Below, in pieces: positions 12,501-25,300 of a stretch of 52,658 bases of DNA. Below the pieces are notes generated by a model. The model had not been told where the DNA came from. It worked only from the letters and a program-made list of their open reading frames with translations, and ran no database searches. How positions within the stretch are numbered: position 1 is the stretch's first letter; each line of letters begins with the position of its first letter. Source of the DNA: Ophiocordyceps camponoti-saundersi (nom. inval.) (lineage: Eukaryota; Ascomycota; Sordariomycetes; Hypocreales; Ophiocordycipitaceae); contig PDHQ01000242.1 of the NCBI GenBank assembly GCA_003339415.1, positions 1-52,658 of the forward strand, given 5' to 3'. Both the position numbers and the translations under genes were made by a program.

Positions 12501-13189
12501 TAATAGGGACTATAGTGCTATTATATCGGATAATAATATCTTATATATTATTATAGAAAGTATAAAGGCGGTTAGTATCCTTAAGGTAAAAAAGGAAAGG
12601 GGTAGAGGTATCGAGGATATAGTAAAGGACCTTACTAAGTAAGTTTTATATAATAATAATACCGATTAGTTTTATAAGTTCTAAAAAGCTAAAACGAATA
12701 GCGTTATTAGTAAAGGTTTAATTAATTATTATATAAGGGTATTCTTAGATATAGGCTTCTACTTATAGCTTTTTAATAGTTAAAATTTTAATAGCTTCGG
12801 TATTTTAAAGCTTACCTTAATATATTATATAATATATATTAAAGAGGAGGAACTATTTTATAAAAATATTAAGGGCCTTAGTATTATAAATATTATCGCC
12901 TATAAGATAATATATATAAGCGGTAGTAGTAAAGAAGGAGATTATAATTTCCTTATCTATAATATTTTTATTATTTTCGGAATTTTTATTATATAATTAG
13001 AGGAACTAGGAATTTTATTTCTTAAAGCTTTCGTATGAAAAGAGGAAAGCGTTAAACTCCTTATTTATAAGGGGTTATTAGTTAGTTTCTTCGTAGCTTA
13101 TTAGGTACTATTTCCTAGCTTATTTAATATCGTCTAAGCTATAGTTAGTTAACTAATAACTTTCTTTTTTATAAATAAAATATCTATAT

Positions 13190-13320
13190 ATATATATATT
13201 ATATTACTCTAGGGACCTATAAGGTGTTTAAGCATATAAAGAGTAGGAAGAGGGGAAAAACTAGGCCGGGCCCGGGGGAAAACCCCTTATTAAGTAGTCG
13301 GTAGCTAGCAAAGTAAGAAT
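13190..13320 (+). repeat. Repeat G, copy in element C
   Basis: Partner of 48320-48455. It ends about 38 bp before the insertion point of element A. It could be the terminal part of a further element nested in C. Confidence 0.5.
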
Positions 13321-13357
13321 AGTAAGTAAGGAGAGGGTGCTATAGCGGGCCTCGTAC

Positions 13358-13682
13358 TATTACGCGCTAGTAATTATAAGGATTTCCTCTAGATATTTTA
13401 TAGTGATTTCCGAGGATTTCCGACTATAATTACGTAACCTTAGAAACCTTATTATAAAATCTTTAGGAAAACCTTAGTAGGAAATTACCTAGAAATAAAG
13501 TCGACTTTTTATTAGGATTTCCCTATACCCTCTCCTATCTCTACTAGCACGTGCTTTTATATATTTTACTAAAATCCCGCTTATAAAAGTTTTCCCTCTT
13601 TTCTTTTCTTTCTCCTTAGCTTAGAATTTTTATTTATAATACTAATATTATTATTTAGTTAACGTATTTTATAGCCGTAATA
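13358..13682 (+). repeat. 5' LTR of element A (325 bp)
   Basis: Aligns end to end with 18974-19298 at identical length. It begins TATTACG and ends CGTAATA, the expected RIP products of TG...CA ends, with a 7-bp terminal inverted repeat. Most differences between the two LTRs are C/T or G/A. Confidence 0.93.
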
Positions 13683-13739
13683 TTATTTTAAGCTTAAATT
13701 TACTAGTAAGCGATTAAGAAACCCGTACCTCGCTTTTAT

Positions 13740-14800
13740 ATCCTTATATAAGATAGAAAAGAATTTATATATAACTAAGACTTAGATTATAACTAACTTC
13801 GAGATATATATCCGGAGCCCCTAATTAGACTTTTAGGCGATTAAGAAAACTCGCCTTAGAGACGCCTAACCTTATAATAGAATAAGATATTAGCGAAAAC
13901 TAAATTATAATAATAGCTACCTTTTCCTAAAATATTATCGGTATAATTATATTATAAAAGTAGCGTGCGGAGATAGCGTAATTATAAGCGTAAGTTATAA
14001 AACTTTAAGGTTAGTTAACTTAAAAAAACTAAAACTTAAATATAGAAAAGACCTATTAAGAAATATTAACTATATTTAGTATAAATAAAAAGATATTTAT
14101 CCTAACTAGAAAGGCCGCTTAAGATACCTTTACGCTAATAGCCCTAGTAAGATAGCTAAACCCCTCTTATTTTAATTCTACGAAAATTCGCTATAAAGAG
14201 GTAAGTAAGTTTTTAGGTAAGAAGGAGGATTTTAATACCTTCCTTATAAACCTAAAAGATAAGATAAAGTTCGATAAGATAACTTTTTAAGATAAGTAAG
14301 ACTAAATAAGTATATTATTCCGCGCGTTAAAAGGGAAAGCCCGTAGATTTTTAGAAACTTAATATAACTTAAAGGAACGCCCCTTTTCTAAATTAGCTAA
14401 GATAATTTAGTACTTAAAGTTTACTTACGGAAATCTTAATAAATTTACTAAGGTTATAAACTAACTTTATAAACTAAACTTTTTATTAATAAGTAAATAG
14501 GAAATTTAAGAGTTCTTTATAAAGTTTAACTACTTTACGGCTAAAACCTAAGTTCCCTTAGTTTAAATTAAGTATACGTTTTAAAATTATTTACCCGCTA
14601 ATCTTAACCTAAGCTTTCTTATAAAAGCTAAAAATTTATATATAATATATAAAGAATTTTATAAATATATAAAAGACGCTATATTTTACTAAAAGAAAAA
14701 GTTAACCTATTAGGAGTTTTCCTATAAAAGCTAAATAAGTAAAAAGGTTACCTTAGAAAAGTAAAAAAAGATTATAATTATAACTATAACCTCTCGCTAA
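13740..14800 (+). pseudogene. Element A gag relic
   Basis: Between the 5' LTR and the pol relic. It is assigned as gag from position and from three-way sequence similarity to the copies at 432-1331 and (inverted) 5968-6990. The reading frame is broken by many TAA/TAG codons of the kind RIP makes from CAA, CAG and TGG. No zinc knuckle could be read with certainty. Confidence 0.7.
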
Positions 14801-14959
14801 AAAAGCTAAGCTTTTAGTAAAAGCGAGAAGAAAGTCTATTAAGAAAATAGTACTTATTTTATTTATAGGAAAAAAAGCTATATAGCTAAGAACTACCCCG
14901 ACTAATAGAAAATAAGGAGAGTCCGTAGAATTTAAACGCTTTTACCTAACTCTATTCGG

Positions 14960-17900
14960 TTAGATAACTCTAATTTAGGAAAAAAGTAAAACTATTATAA
15001 AGCTCCTTAATAATTTTAAAAATATTACGCGTAAGATAAAAAGTAAGAGAGTTATTTACTATTAATAGTTAAGTTTAAATTAATAATATAGCTTTTTATA
15101 CCTTTACTTTATATAATACTAAAGTAAACGCTTATCTCCTAATTAGTTATTATTTTATAAAATAAGTAATAAAGCGCTTAGGCGCTAAGCTTATTCTTAT
15201 CTATCTTATCCCCCTTATTAATTTCTAAAACTATTAAGCTAGCTTAGTTTATAAGTATTTAATTATTACCTTAGTAATTAATAGATAGTATTTTCCGTAA
15301 GAAATCTGCTAGGTAATTAACTATACTTAAAATCTTTTTATTAGCTTATTTTAGATAGCGGAGAAAAAGTTATTACTTAACTACGCGGCCCGGAAACTAG
15401 TTTAGCTAGATAATTTACCCGCCCTCGCTAAATACTCGCCCTCGATCTTATTACCTAAGAAGCCTTTTTTTAATAGAAATCTAAACTTAGCTATTTAAGC
15501 GGATACTAAGCGCCGGAACCGCCTTCTTTATTAGGATAAGTATAAGTATTAGATTTTTTAATATTCGTAAAGGAAAAAAGACTTCGTATAGCCCGTAAAG
15601 AAAAAAAAGCTAGCTTAAACCCTTACTAAAGATAACTAAGATATCGATAATATAAATAAGAATATTTTAAAAAAGTAACTTATTTACTAAATTTAGTAAA
15701 ATTTTTACTATTTATAATAAGAAAAAATAACCCCGTTAATATTTATAATACTTATAAAATTAGAAAATAATAGTAATAACCTAACTATAATTATAAAGCT
15801 AAGCTTAGCTAGCTATATATACGTAAAATAGGAAATCCCGTTCTCTTAAGGTAAAAAACTTAAGTATATTACTTATATACGTAATATAATCCCTCTAGCT
15901 TTTACGCACCTTAAAGGATTTTTTAGTAAAAAGGAAGCTTATATTTTAGCTTATCCTTAGCTTAGCTATAATATAATTTTAAAACTTAAGAAGCCCCTAA
16001 ACTTAGTAAAACCTCCTTCTTATAAAATATTAGTAAAATACTTACTTTTAAAAAAGGAGATTATTAACTACTTACTTAAGATTAGTTTTATTAAACTAAA
16101 TATTAGCCCTTACGCCGCCTTTATTCTCTTTACCCCGAAACTATACTTAATAGCTTAATATTTCTATATTAACTACTAATAGATAAATAACTATTTAAAA
16201 AGTTAGATCTCGCCCGCTCCCTTTTTAGAAAATACTACGTTTAGCTACTAGGAGGTAAAATAGTTTTCGAAAATTAATATTATTTAAGCGTTTTACTATC
16301 TCTATCTTAACCTTAACTTTAAGTACCTTATAGCTTTCCGTATAAAGTTTAATATATTCTATTAGCTTATTTTTCCGTTCGGCCTTAAAGTAAGATTTAT
16401 ATAATTTTAAAATTTTATTAACGCTTAACTTTATAATCTTCTTAACTATTACGCGAGTATATATATTAATAATATATTAATTTACTTAAATAGCGAAAAA
16501 GAGGAATATTAAAAGGAATACTAAGAAATAATTTAGCGCTTATACTAAGCAAACTTATAAGAGGATATTTAGAAATCGAAATTTAATATTATTAAAATTA
16601 ATTACCTTAATATAATATTATATATAAGCTAAGGAATAAGCGTAAACCCTTATAAAATATAAGTAATTTAAAATTAAAAATTCGAAAATTTTTAAAATTA
16701 TAAAGCTATCTATTTATTCGTAAAATTATATAACTTTATTTAGATTTTCTATTACTATATTAATATTATTATAGAACCCCTAAACTATCTCCTAAAAAAA
16801 GATATTATTTTTAAGCTTAGACCGGAATAGAAAGAGGCTTTTAATAAGATAAAAAAACTAGCTACGTAAGCCCTAGTGCTTACTTTTTTCTATCCTAAAC
16901 TCCTAACCTAGCTTAAAACTAACGCCTCTCGGAACGCTACCGCCGGTATATTTTAATAATAGTAAAATAACTAAGCGTAGAAGCTAATAGGCTTTTTCTT
17001 AAAAATAATAAACTTAGCTAAATATATATACTTAATTTAAAACCGCGAATTTCTCGCTATTATATAAAGCTTCGAGTATTTTTACCCGGAATTACTTAGT
17101 TAAAAGTTCGATATAATTATAAACTATAAAGCTTTAATTTACTTTATAATAAAAAAATTACTCTTTATCCGCTAAGTCTAATAATTTAATTTCCTTACCT
17201 AATTTAATATTTATTTCTTATATTAACTTAGCTATTTAAATATAGCTACTAATACCCTTTTACGTAAAATAGCTAAGCTTTTAATTATAAAAGCTTATAA
17301 AAAAGAAGAAAAGACGCTTATAATAATTCCTTTAGAAAGCCTTAAATTTAAAATCCTAACCTTAACTTTTATAATTATTTTAGTCCGCCTCGGAGAAAAC
17401 TCTACCTTATTAGAAGCGGAGTTAATATAATTAATTTAAAAGGAGAACGCAAGCTAAAATCTTAGATTTTATAATAACCTCCTAGTTATTCCTAAATAAG
17501 ATAGTTAGAAGCGGCTTTTCCTTCGTATTACCTTAATTCGGAATATATACGAGCCGGCTATCTTCGCTTATAGTAGCTAGAATAAAATTACTTAGATATT
17601 TCGGCGAGATTATTACTAGCTTAGAATAAAGTAAGATATCCGTTAATATATTTATAACTATTATAAGTATTAAAGGAATAAGACTTTACGGGATAAAACC
17701 TTAAGCTTACTATATTTTTTACTTATTTTAACTTTTATATAAGAGTATATAGCTTATAATAGGAAAACTATACTAAAAAACCACTTTAGGTATAATTATA
17801 TCTAAACCTTTATTTATAAGCTAAGCTAGATTATCGCTATATTATTAAGTAAAAAGAATAATATAATAAAAATACTTACTAAACGCTATTTCCGATACTT

Positions 17901-18900
17901 TTATTATCTCTTCGGTATATTAGATATATAAATTACCGATAACGCTAGCTTATTTATCTTAAGATTTCTCGGTAAAATTAATTAGTTAACTAATATTAAG
18001 TATTATTATAATAATACCTTATACTTATAAATATAAGGAAGCGTAGAAATAACTAACTAATACTTAGACTAAAGGCTACGGTTTTATATAAATAAATATT
18101 AGGATAATTAGAGTACTTTCCTTCCCGCGCTAGATTTCGCGTATAACTCCTTATAGCACGCTTCGATTAGTATAATACCGCTTATAGTCGCTTTTAGCAA
18201 GGATATACGAAACCCCCTCTTAGTAGCTAGTCCCTTAGGTCCCTTAACTACCCTAGGCCCGATTACTATAGCTTATATACTTATCGCCCGCGCGTAGGAA
18301 GTATAATAGTAAGCTCGAAACGCTACTAAGAAAGCTCGCTATAAGTAGGAAATATAGGTAAATAAGAAACGTCGCTTAGCAGATTTTATAGTTAGCGATA
18401 AGGTATTCCTTAACTATAAAAGTTTCTTTATAACCGTACTTATAATACGCTTAAATATATAATAGTTAGAACTTTTTATAGTTATCGAGGAATAAGGCTA
18501 TAGCTATATCTTTAACTTATTAGATAGTTATTAGATAACGAACTTATTCTATATTAACCGCTTTCGGAAAGCCGCTATAAATCCGCTACTAAGGTAAGAG
18601 ATATCTCCCGCTAAGCTAGAAAATATCGATAATATACTAAAATAAGAAGTTAAGTAAATCCTCTAATCTTAAGTTACTAAATAGCGTTATTAGTTAGAAT
18701 ATTAAGTCTGCTAGTATAGTTACGATTTAGATAAGATATAGTACTTAGCTAGGAATTTCTATTATACGCTTATAGCCCTTAAGGAATTTTATAACTATTT
18801 CTTAAATATTACTAATCCGCTTATTAATTTTTAGCACTAAGTTAAAGCCGCCGCCGCGGATTATAAATATTAAGATAACGATTAAGATAATATAGCTATT
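14960..18900 (+). pseudogene. Element A pol relic (RT, RNase H, integrase, chromodomain)
   Basis: Recognisable blocks through RIP stops. Reverse transcriptase, about 16120-16600: FPFGL-type motif, and the catalytic YIDD reads YINN at 16462-16473, both aspartates changed to asparagine by G-to-A at TpG. RNase H, about 17010-17170: REFLAII then INYKAL where TDHKAL is expected. Integrase, about 17690-18150: ITDNASLF where a TDRGSLF-type motif is expected, followed by GSVEIT. Chromodomain, about 18630-18800: reads like a chromovirus C-terminal chromodomain (LEYQVC, YLARNFY). A protease was not located with confidence. The protein would be catalytically dead even without the stops. Confidence 0.88.
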
Positions 18901-18973
18901 TCCCTAAGCACCTAGCTACGTAGTTATTATTACTAATCTTAATAAGTATATTAAAACTTTTATTAGGGGGTAA

Positions 18974-19298
18974 TATTACGCGTTAGTAATTATAAGGCTT
19001 TCCTCTAAATATTTTATAGTAATTTCCGAGGATTTCTAATTATAGTTACGTAACCTCGGAAACCTTATTATAAAATCCTTAGGAAGACCTTAGTAGGAAA
19101 TTACCCGGAAATAAAGTTAACCTTTTACTAGGATTTCCTTATACCCTCTCCTATTTTTATTAATATATACTTTTATATATTTTACTAAGATTCCGCTTAT
19201 AAGAGTTTTCCCTCTTTTCTTTCCTTTCTCCTTAGCTTAGAATTTTTATTTATAATACTAATATTATTATTTAGTTAATGTATTTTATAGCCGTAATA
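18974..19298 (+). repeat. 3' LTR of element A (325 bp)
   Basis: Direct repeat of 13358-13682 with the same ends and length. It is preceded by a G-rich polypurine stretch, which fixes the element's orientation as plus. Confidence 0.93.
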
Positions 19299-19303
19299 TA
19301 TAC

Positions 19304-22300
19304 TAGTTTGCTAGGTTATAATAGCGGGTTTAGGGTAAAATAAGCTAGGGTTTAGAGGTTGCTAAAATAGAAGCGGCCGCGAACCTTAGCTACGGGAGGG
19401 TAAATATAAGCTAGAACCTCGGTAAGGGAAGGAGGTATATACCGCTATAAAGTAAAGAGGTATATATCGGTATATACCGCGGCGCCCTATAATTAGTAAG
19501 TAAGCTACTATAAAGTATAAAATCTTATAGCTTATATAGCGCGGGGGCCCTTTCTTTTATAAATAATATTAACCTTAACTTCCCTTATTACGATAATAAT
19601 AGCCCGCGACTATAATATAAAAACTAATAATAAATAAGCTACGCTTTATAATAGTTATATTTTTAAACTTACTTAAAACCGCGTCCGCTATTTATACGCT
19701 AGCTATTAAAATTAGCTAAGTAAATCGCGCCTTATCTAAGCCGTATATTAATAAGATTAAGCTAATATTTAATAGCCGCGAATACGCGCGCGTATATTAC
19801 TTATACCTAGACGAATTTTACTTATATACTTATATATCCTTAGCTTAAAAATAACGCTACGGAGCTATATATTATATAAGCTAAGCGTTATAATAAGTAA
19901 TAAAAATTTAAAAAGGTATAAGTTATAGCTAAGGAGGATCTCGCTTTAATTTAAGATTTAAGCTAAAGCTATACTTATAAGAATATAGTTAAGGTAAAGA
20001 ACGCCCTAAGGGGTATCTATACTAAAATTATAAAAAAAGTAAAGAAGGCGAAAGGAGAGGGGGGGGAGATATTCGTCTCCGTGCTTAAGTTAATCTACGC
20101 TATTTTAAAGTAAGTTAACGCCCGTATTAATTAATAAACTTTAGGCTTTATAAGTATAGCTTATAATATACTAAACTTAAGTAAAAAAGTAGCGATAATA
20201 TTTAAAAAGCTAAGAGGGCTAGCTTAGGCTCCGTTTAAGGTAAGGGTAAGCGCGACTTATAAAGTAAGTAGGACGCGTAAGCTAATAACGATAAAGCTTA
20301 CTAAGGTAGCGCTTATAGCGCCTTTAAAAGGTAAAGGTAAAAGATAAATATCTCCTATTATAGTCTAAATATATCCTATTAAGAAGAAAGCTTACGCCGC
20401 GCCTAAAACTCTTATAATTATACTAGATATAGATAATAATAATAATAACCTATTACTTATTCTTACTATTAACTTAGAGTATTTATATCTCGCTAAGGTA
20501 TACCTTAGGGAAAGTAAGGGAGGGAGCTTACGCTAAGTTAGTTTCGGTAATAATAAAGTTCTAAAGTTAAGGGCCACGCTAGCGCTAGATATAGTAAAGA
20601 TAGGCTTAACTAGTAAGGGGGTAGCTAGGTTACTTATAGTAAAAAAAACCTTAGTTAAGGTAGCGGCCGCTATAATAGCTATTAATACTTATATAGCTAT
20701 AATAAACTATAATATTATTATAATAAGGATAAATTTAGCTAAGTTTTATATTTTTTAGATACTTAAAGTTACCTTACCTTAAGCTATTTAGTAAGCTAGC
20801 GTTAGCTAGGAGTTTTAATTAGTTAGTTTTTAATATAACTTACTTTTCGCTAACTTAGAATTACTAGAGAAATATAAACTTAAGCTATACCTTAGCGGAG
20901 TATTAAGGAGGCGCGGGGGGCTCCGCGGTTATAAGCTATCGCCGAAATATTTAGAGATCTTAAAGTTAAATAAGTTATTCCTTAATAAGAATAATAAACT
21001 AACGCTAATAATAACTACTCCTAATAATATACGGCCCGCTATTATACCGAATCTAGTTATTACTCTAAGCTTATCTTAGTAATAAGTAACTTTACCTAAG
21101 CTAGTTATTATTTTAAGCTTATTATAATAATAAGCGACCGCTTTATAGCTAACTATTATATTAAACTTATCGTAAGCTACTACGCTAATAGTAACTTCGA
21201 GTAAGATATACCTTATTTTAAGTCTTAGTAGCTTTACGCTAAGTAAACTCGCGTTATAAGGCTAGCGTTAGTCCGCGGTTACTCTTACTAATAAGGTAGC
21301 CGGAGGAGTTAAGGAGTTATTAGATAAGGAAAGAGACGATAACTTAAACCTAGTAAATATAGATTCTCCTAAAATATAAAGTAAATCGTAAATAAGGTAA
21401 GTAAATTAATAATATTATAATTATAATAATTTATATAAGATAAGGCTATATCTAGCCTTAGTTAGACTTAAAAATATTAGCGTAAAGAGTATTAGTAAGT
21501 TAGAACTAATATAAGTTAGTATATTAAAGTATTTACTTCGTAATTATAATCGCTAATAAGTAGTAGTTAAGCTTTAATTATAATTTAATATTAGAGGAGA
21601 TAAGCTAAAGTAATTTATAGTATTATTTAACTAATTAAGGGTATTAAAAGAGTAAATAGTAAATATTCTCCGGTCTAGTACCGTATTAGTATAAAAGGGA
21701 GATTATTTCTAATACGCGCTTATAAAAAAGAAACTCTCTAAGACTAATTTTACCTATACGAAGTTACGTAATTATAATACTAATATATTTTAGTAAATCT
21801 CCGTATTTTTTAAGTAACTTCGCCTTATTAAGGTAAGGCGGGAAGTTAGAAGGAAATAAGGTAAGCTTTAAACGTTTTATATATAGCTAGTTTTTAGCGT
21901 CCTCCTACCGTGCTTTCTAATTTTAGCGGAGAAAGTTAATTATAAACTTCTTATTAAGGGGTAATATATCGTATCTTATTTATATTCGGACTTAATATAT
22001 ATATTCTTTTAGCGGCTACCTAGCTTTCTATTATTTTATTAGTTAATAAGGGGGGAAGCGCGATAAAAACCTTAAGATATCTCTAAAAGCGGTCCGGATC
22101 TTATTTAGTATTATTATATCTTTTAAGCGGTAAAAGGTATTAATCTTCCTTTTATTTAAATAAAGATTAAGTAAGGGAATTTAAAACTTAGCCTTAAGGT
22201 AATAAATAAGCGTAGCTTTATAAGCTTTAAATACCGTCCTAAAGTATTATAATTATTCCGGTTTTAAAGCTTTAGCTAAGCTTAGTAGGTTTCCGCTTAT

Positions 22301-25300
22301 AGGGGTAATAATATAGAATATAATAGTAATATACGCGATAAATAACTAGATAACCTTTATATAAAGTTCGCGGGCCCGGGCGAGGGGGTAACTTTAAGTA
22401 AAGGCGGATAAGAGGGAAAGGGCGAGGTTCTAGCGGAGGAGCTTAGTATATATAATTTATAGATAAGGTTTCTATTATAGCTACTAATAGATTTAAACGC
22501 CTAGGAGTTTTATTTTAGAAATAAAGTAAACTTAGTAATCCCCTAATTAGACTAAGTTTATCTTTAAAATACGTTTTTAGGAAAAATATATAAGCTTACT
22601 CTTTTCTAGCCTAAATTTTATACTATAATCGCGCGCTTATTATTCGTATATTACTTATATAGCTTAAAGCTATCTTATAATTATCTTAAAATTAAGCTTA
22701 ATATTAAAAAAGTTTATATTATCTATAAAACCGATTACTTATATTCCTTCCTTATATATTAGCTAATTATAAAGCGGGGCTATATATAAAATAAATAGGA
22801 TAGCGGAGAGCGGCGAACTTTAGGGAATTTTAGTCTTAATCTAATATAGTTCCGAAATCCTATTATTAAAGTAAAGTTAGGAGGTGCGGTCTTATAAGTA
22901 GCTATTAAGGAAAGCTAGGATTTAGTCTAGGAATCTTAAATACTTAAGTTTAGCGATAAGTTTATTATAATATATAATATTAAACGCTTTCTTAATATTA
23001 AATTATAGGAAAAACGCTACTTTTTTCTTAGCTTAAGTAGCTTAAATAAGCTTAGTAATTATAAGGATAGCTAGCTTTATAGATTAGTTCCGCTTATTAC
23101 TTATCTAGCTTTTAGGGAGGAGTTAATATAACTTTACGGCTTCGGTAATTCGTTATCTTATTATAGTTTCTAGGATTTTACTTAAGTAATATAATAAGGA
23201 TATAAGCTTATAAGTACTTACTTCTTAGTAAGCTTTTAGCTTTTTTCCGGACTTATATAGGATAATTATAATAATAAACTATAGCTAAGGCGGGAAATAA
23301 CTAAATTATATATACGCTTAGAAAATTATAGCTAGCTAAGTAATAAAGATAGGGTAATATATCTTAAGAAATCCGGCGGGAATATTATTTACTTTAGCTA
23401 CCTTTTAGGAGGTTATTAACTTAAGCGTTATAAAGATATTAGTCTAAGTAATCTTAATATTAATAGAGAACTTAAGTTTAAGCGGTCTAATATCGGTTAA
23501 GGGTATACTACGGAGCTAAGGAAAGAACTAATTAGCTAAGATATCGGCTTTAGCTATATAGCTATCGGCCTAAAATCTATTAGTTATTCTTAGCGTAAGG
23601 AGATAGACTAGATCTTAAGAGAGACTACTCTAAATATAAGCTTAACGCTTAATATATTAAAACTTAGAAGGTAAGCTAGTAATAATATAAAGGAAAGATC
23701 GCTAATAAGTATATTTTACTAAGTTTACGGCCGTTTTCTAGGTAAAGGCTATCTCCTAAAGCTATTACTAAAAGGAGTCTAAAAGGAGGGACTTATATTT
23801 ACGCTAAGCTTACTTAGCTACTTAAGTAGCTAAAGCTATAGCCGGGGTAAACTACGCCGCTTTACGAGAATAGGAAAAGGCGATAAATAGCACTATCCGG
23901 TTAATAATAAGTTATAGCTTTTAGTAAAGTTAGTTAAAAGCGTTATCGATCTTTATTAAGTTAGTAAAAGGGGAAAGTAAGAGGGTAATTTTAGCTAAGG
24001 ACTTACGGTAAATTAAGTTTAGGTTCGCTTATCTTTATTATAAGCGCGGTATACGCGCTATTATAAGTATAGGGATACCGGCTATAAGAGATTAAAAAAT
24101 ATAGTTAGATTTAATAAAGTTAAAGTTCGGATTAGTATAACGTATATATAAGTTTATTATAGCCTAAACTAAGTTTAGCGTGCTATCTTTATATTTATAG
24201 AAGATTTAGGTATATTCTCCTTTTAAGGTAAGGAGTTAAAGTTATAGCTTAGTTATTTTATAAATTAGCTAGTTTAAGTTATCGGAGAGCCTCTTATAAT
24301 AGTCCTAAAGCGGGTAATATAAGTTAAAATCGCCGACTAGGACGCGGTTAAGGTTTAGGGGAAAATCTTAAAAGATTAAAAGGCTGCCGCTATAAGGGGT
24401 ATTAAGGGGAGAGTAGATAAAAATAAACTAAAGTCCGGAATAGAAAGTAATACTTATTTAATCCTCCCCTATTTCTAGGAACTAAGTAAATATATTATAT
24501 CTTTTATAAATATAAATTAAAGTACGGCTACCGCTATAAATAAGGCGGTAAGGCGAAGTCTTAAGCGGAGGAGGCTTAGCGCTAAGGTAGCTAATAGTTT
24601 CTTAGAAAGTAATAATATTATAATTTAATTTACTACTAAGTGCTAGCTTAGCTAGCTTAGTACGCTTATTTATATTCTAAAAAAGGATTTTTATAAATAT
24701 AAGGAAACGGTTATAATAATATTAGTTTCTTCGCTATAATTTCTCTATATTCTAGTTATAGATTTTATTTAAGTCTAGGCTAGGGCCGGGGTAATTAATA
24801 TTTTTACGCTCTTTTAGATAATAAGGTTAAGTTAAACTAAAGATAAAGCTAGTTTATTAATAATTTATATAAGTAGGACGCTATTTATATCTTAGGGGAG
24901 GGAGGCACTTTAGGCCTATTAGATAAAGCGTCTTATTATTTTAGGGGTATCCTTAATTACTTATATTTTAGTAGCGGGGCGGCCCCCTCCGGAGCTTAGG
25001 GGTTATCTATATTTCCTTCTAGTAATAAACTAGCTTAGGGACGCACTATATATAATAACGTCCTTAGTTATTATTAATTTCGTTAATTATAAGATAGACT
25101 ATAAGCTAGGCTTAGTAAATCTAACTAGTTATCTTTTATAATAAGCTCTCGCCCGATCTTAGTACTTAATAGTAACGGGGTAAAGCTTAGATTATACGGG
25201 GTAGTCCCCGCTATAAAAGATATAATAGAATAAGTATCCTCCGATTTTAGTATAGTAATTATCCTTATTCTTATAATTAGTTACTTTATACTTACTATAA

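Larger units (their letters stand above)
8312..13352 (+). pseudogene. Element C left interior: long unidentified coding relic
   Basis: No intact gene. After a promoter-like block near 8712-8784, a plus-strand frame from about 10490 to 13050 reads as protein-like sequence interrupted only by TAA and TAG. TGA is depleted everywhere by RIP, so lack of TGA is not evidence by itself; the support is the low stop density over more than 800 codons and the balanced residue mix. I do not recognise the family. The right end (about 13190-13320) resembles, inverted, 48320-48455. Confidence 0.4.
13358..19298 (+). mobile_element. Element A: RIP-mutated Ty3/Gypsy chromovirus
   Basis: A complete LTR retrotransposon of 5941 bp. 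It has two 325-bp LTRs, a polypurine stretch (AGGGGG at 18965-18970) just before the 3' LTR, and plus-strand gag-pol relics in the order gag, reverse transcriptase, RNase H, integrase, chromodomain. That order and the chromodomain define a chromovirus. Flanking pentamers are CGTAC (13353-13357) and TATAC (19299-19303); they differ by C-to-T and G-to-A, as expected if a 5-bp target duplication was later hit by RIP. The element is nested inside element C. No frame is intact. Confidence 0.93.

Noticed and set aside
22430..24630. A named transposase or Helitron helicase in element C
   Set aside because: Protein-like sequence is visible, but I could not find a motif that fixes a family.
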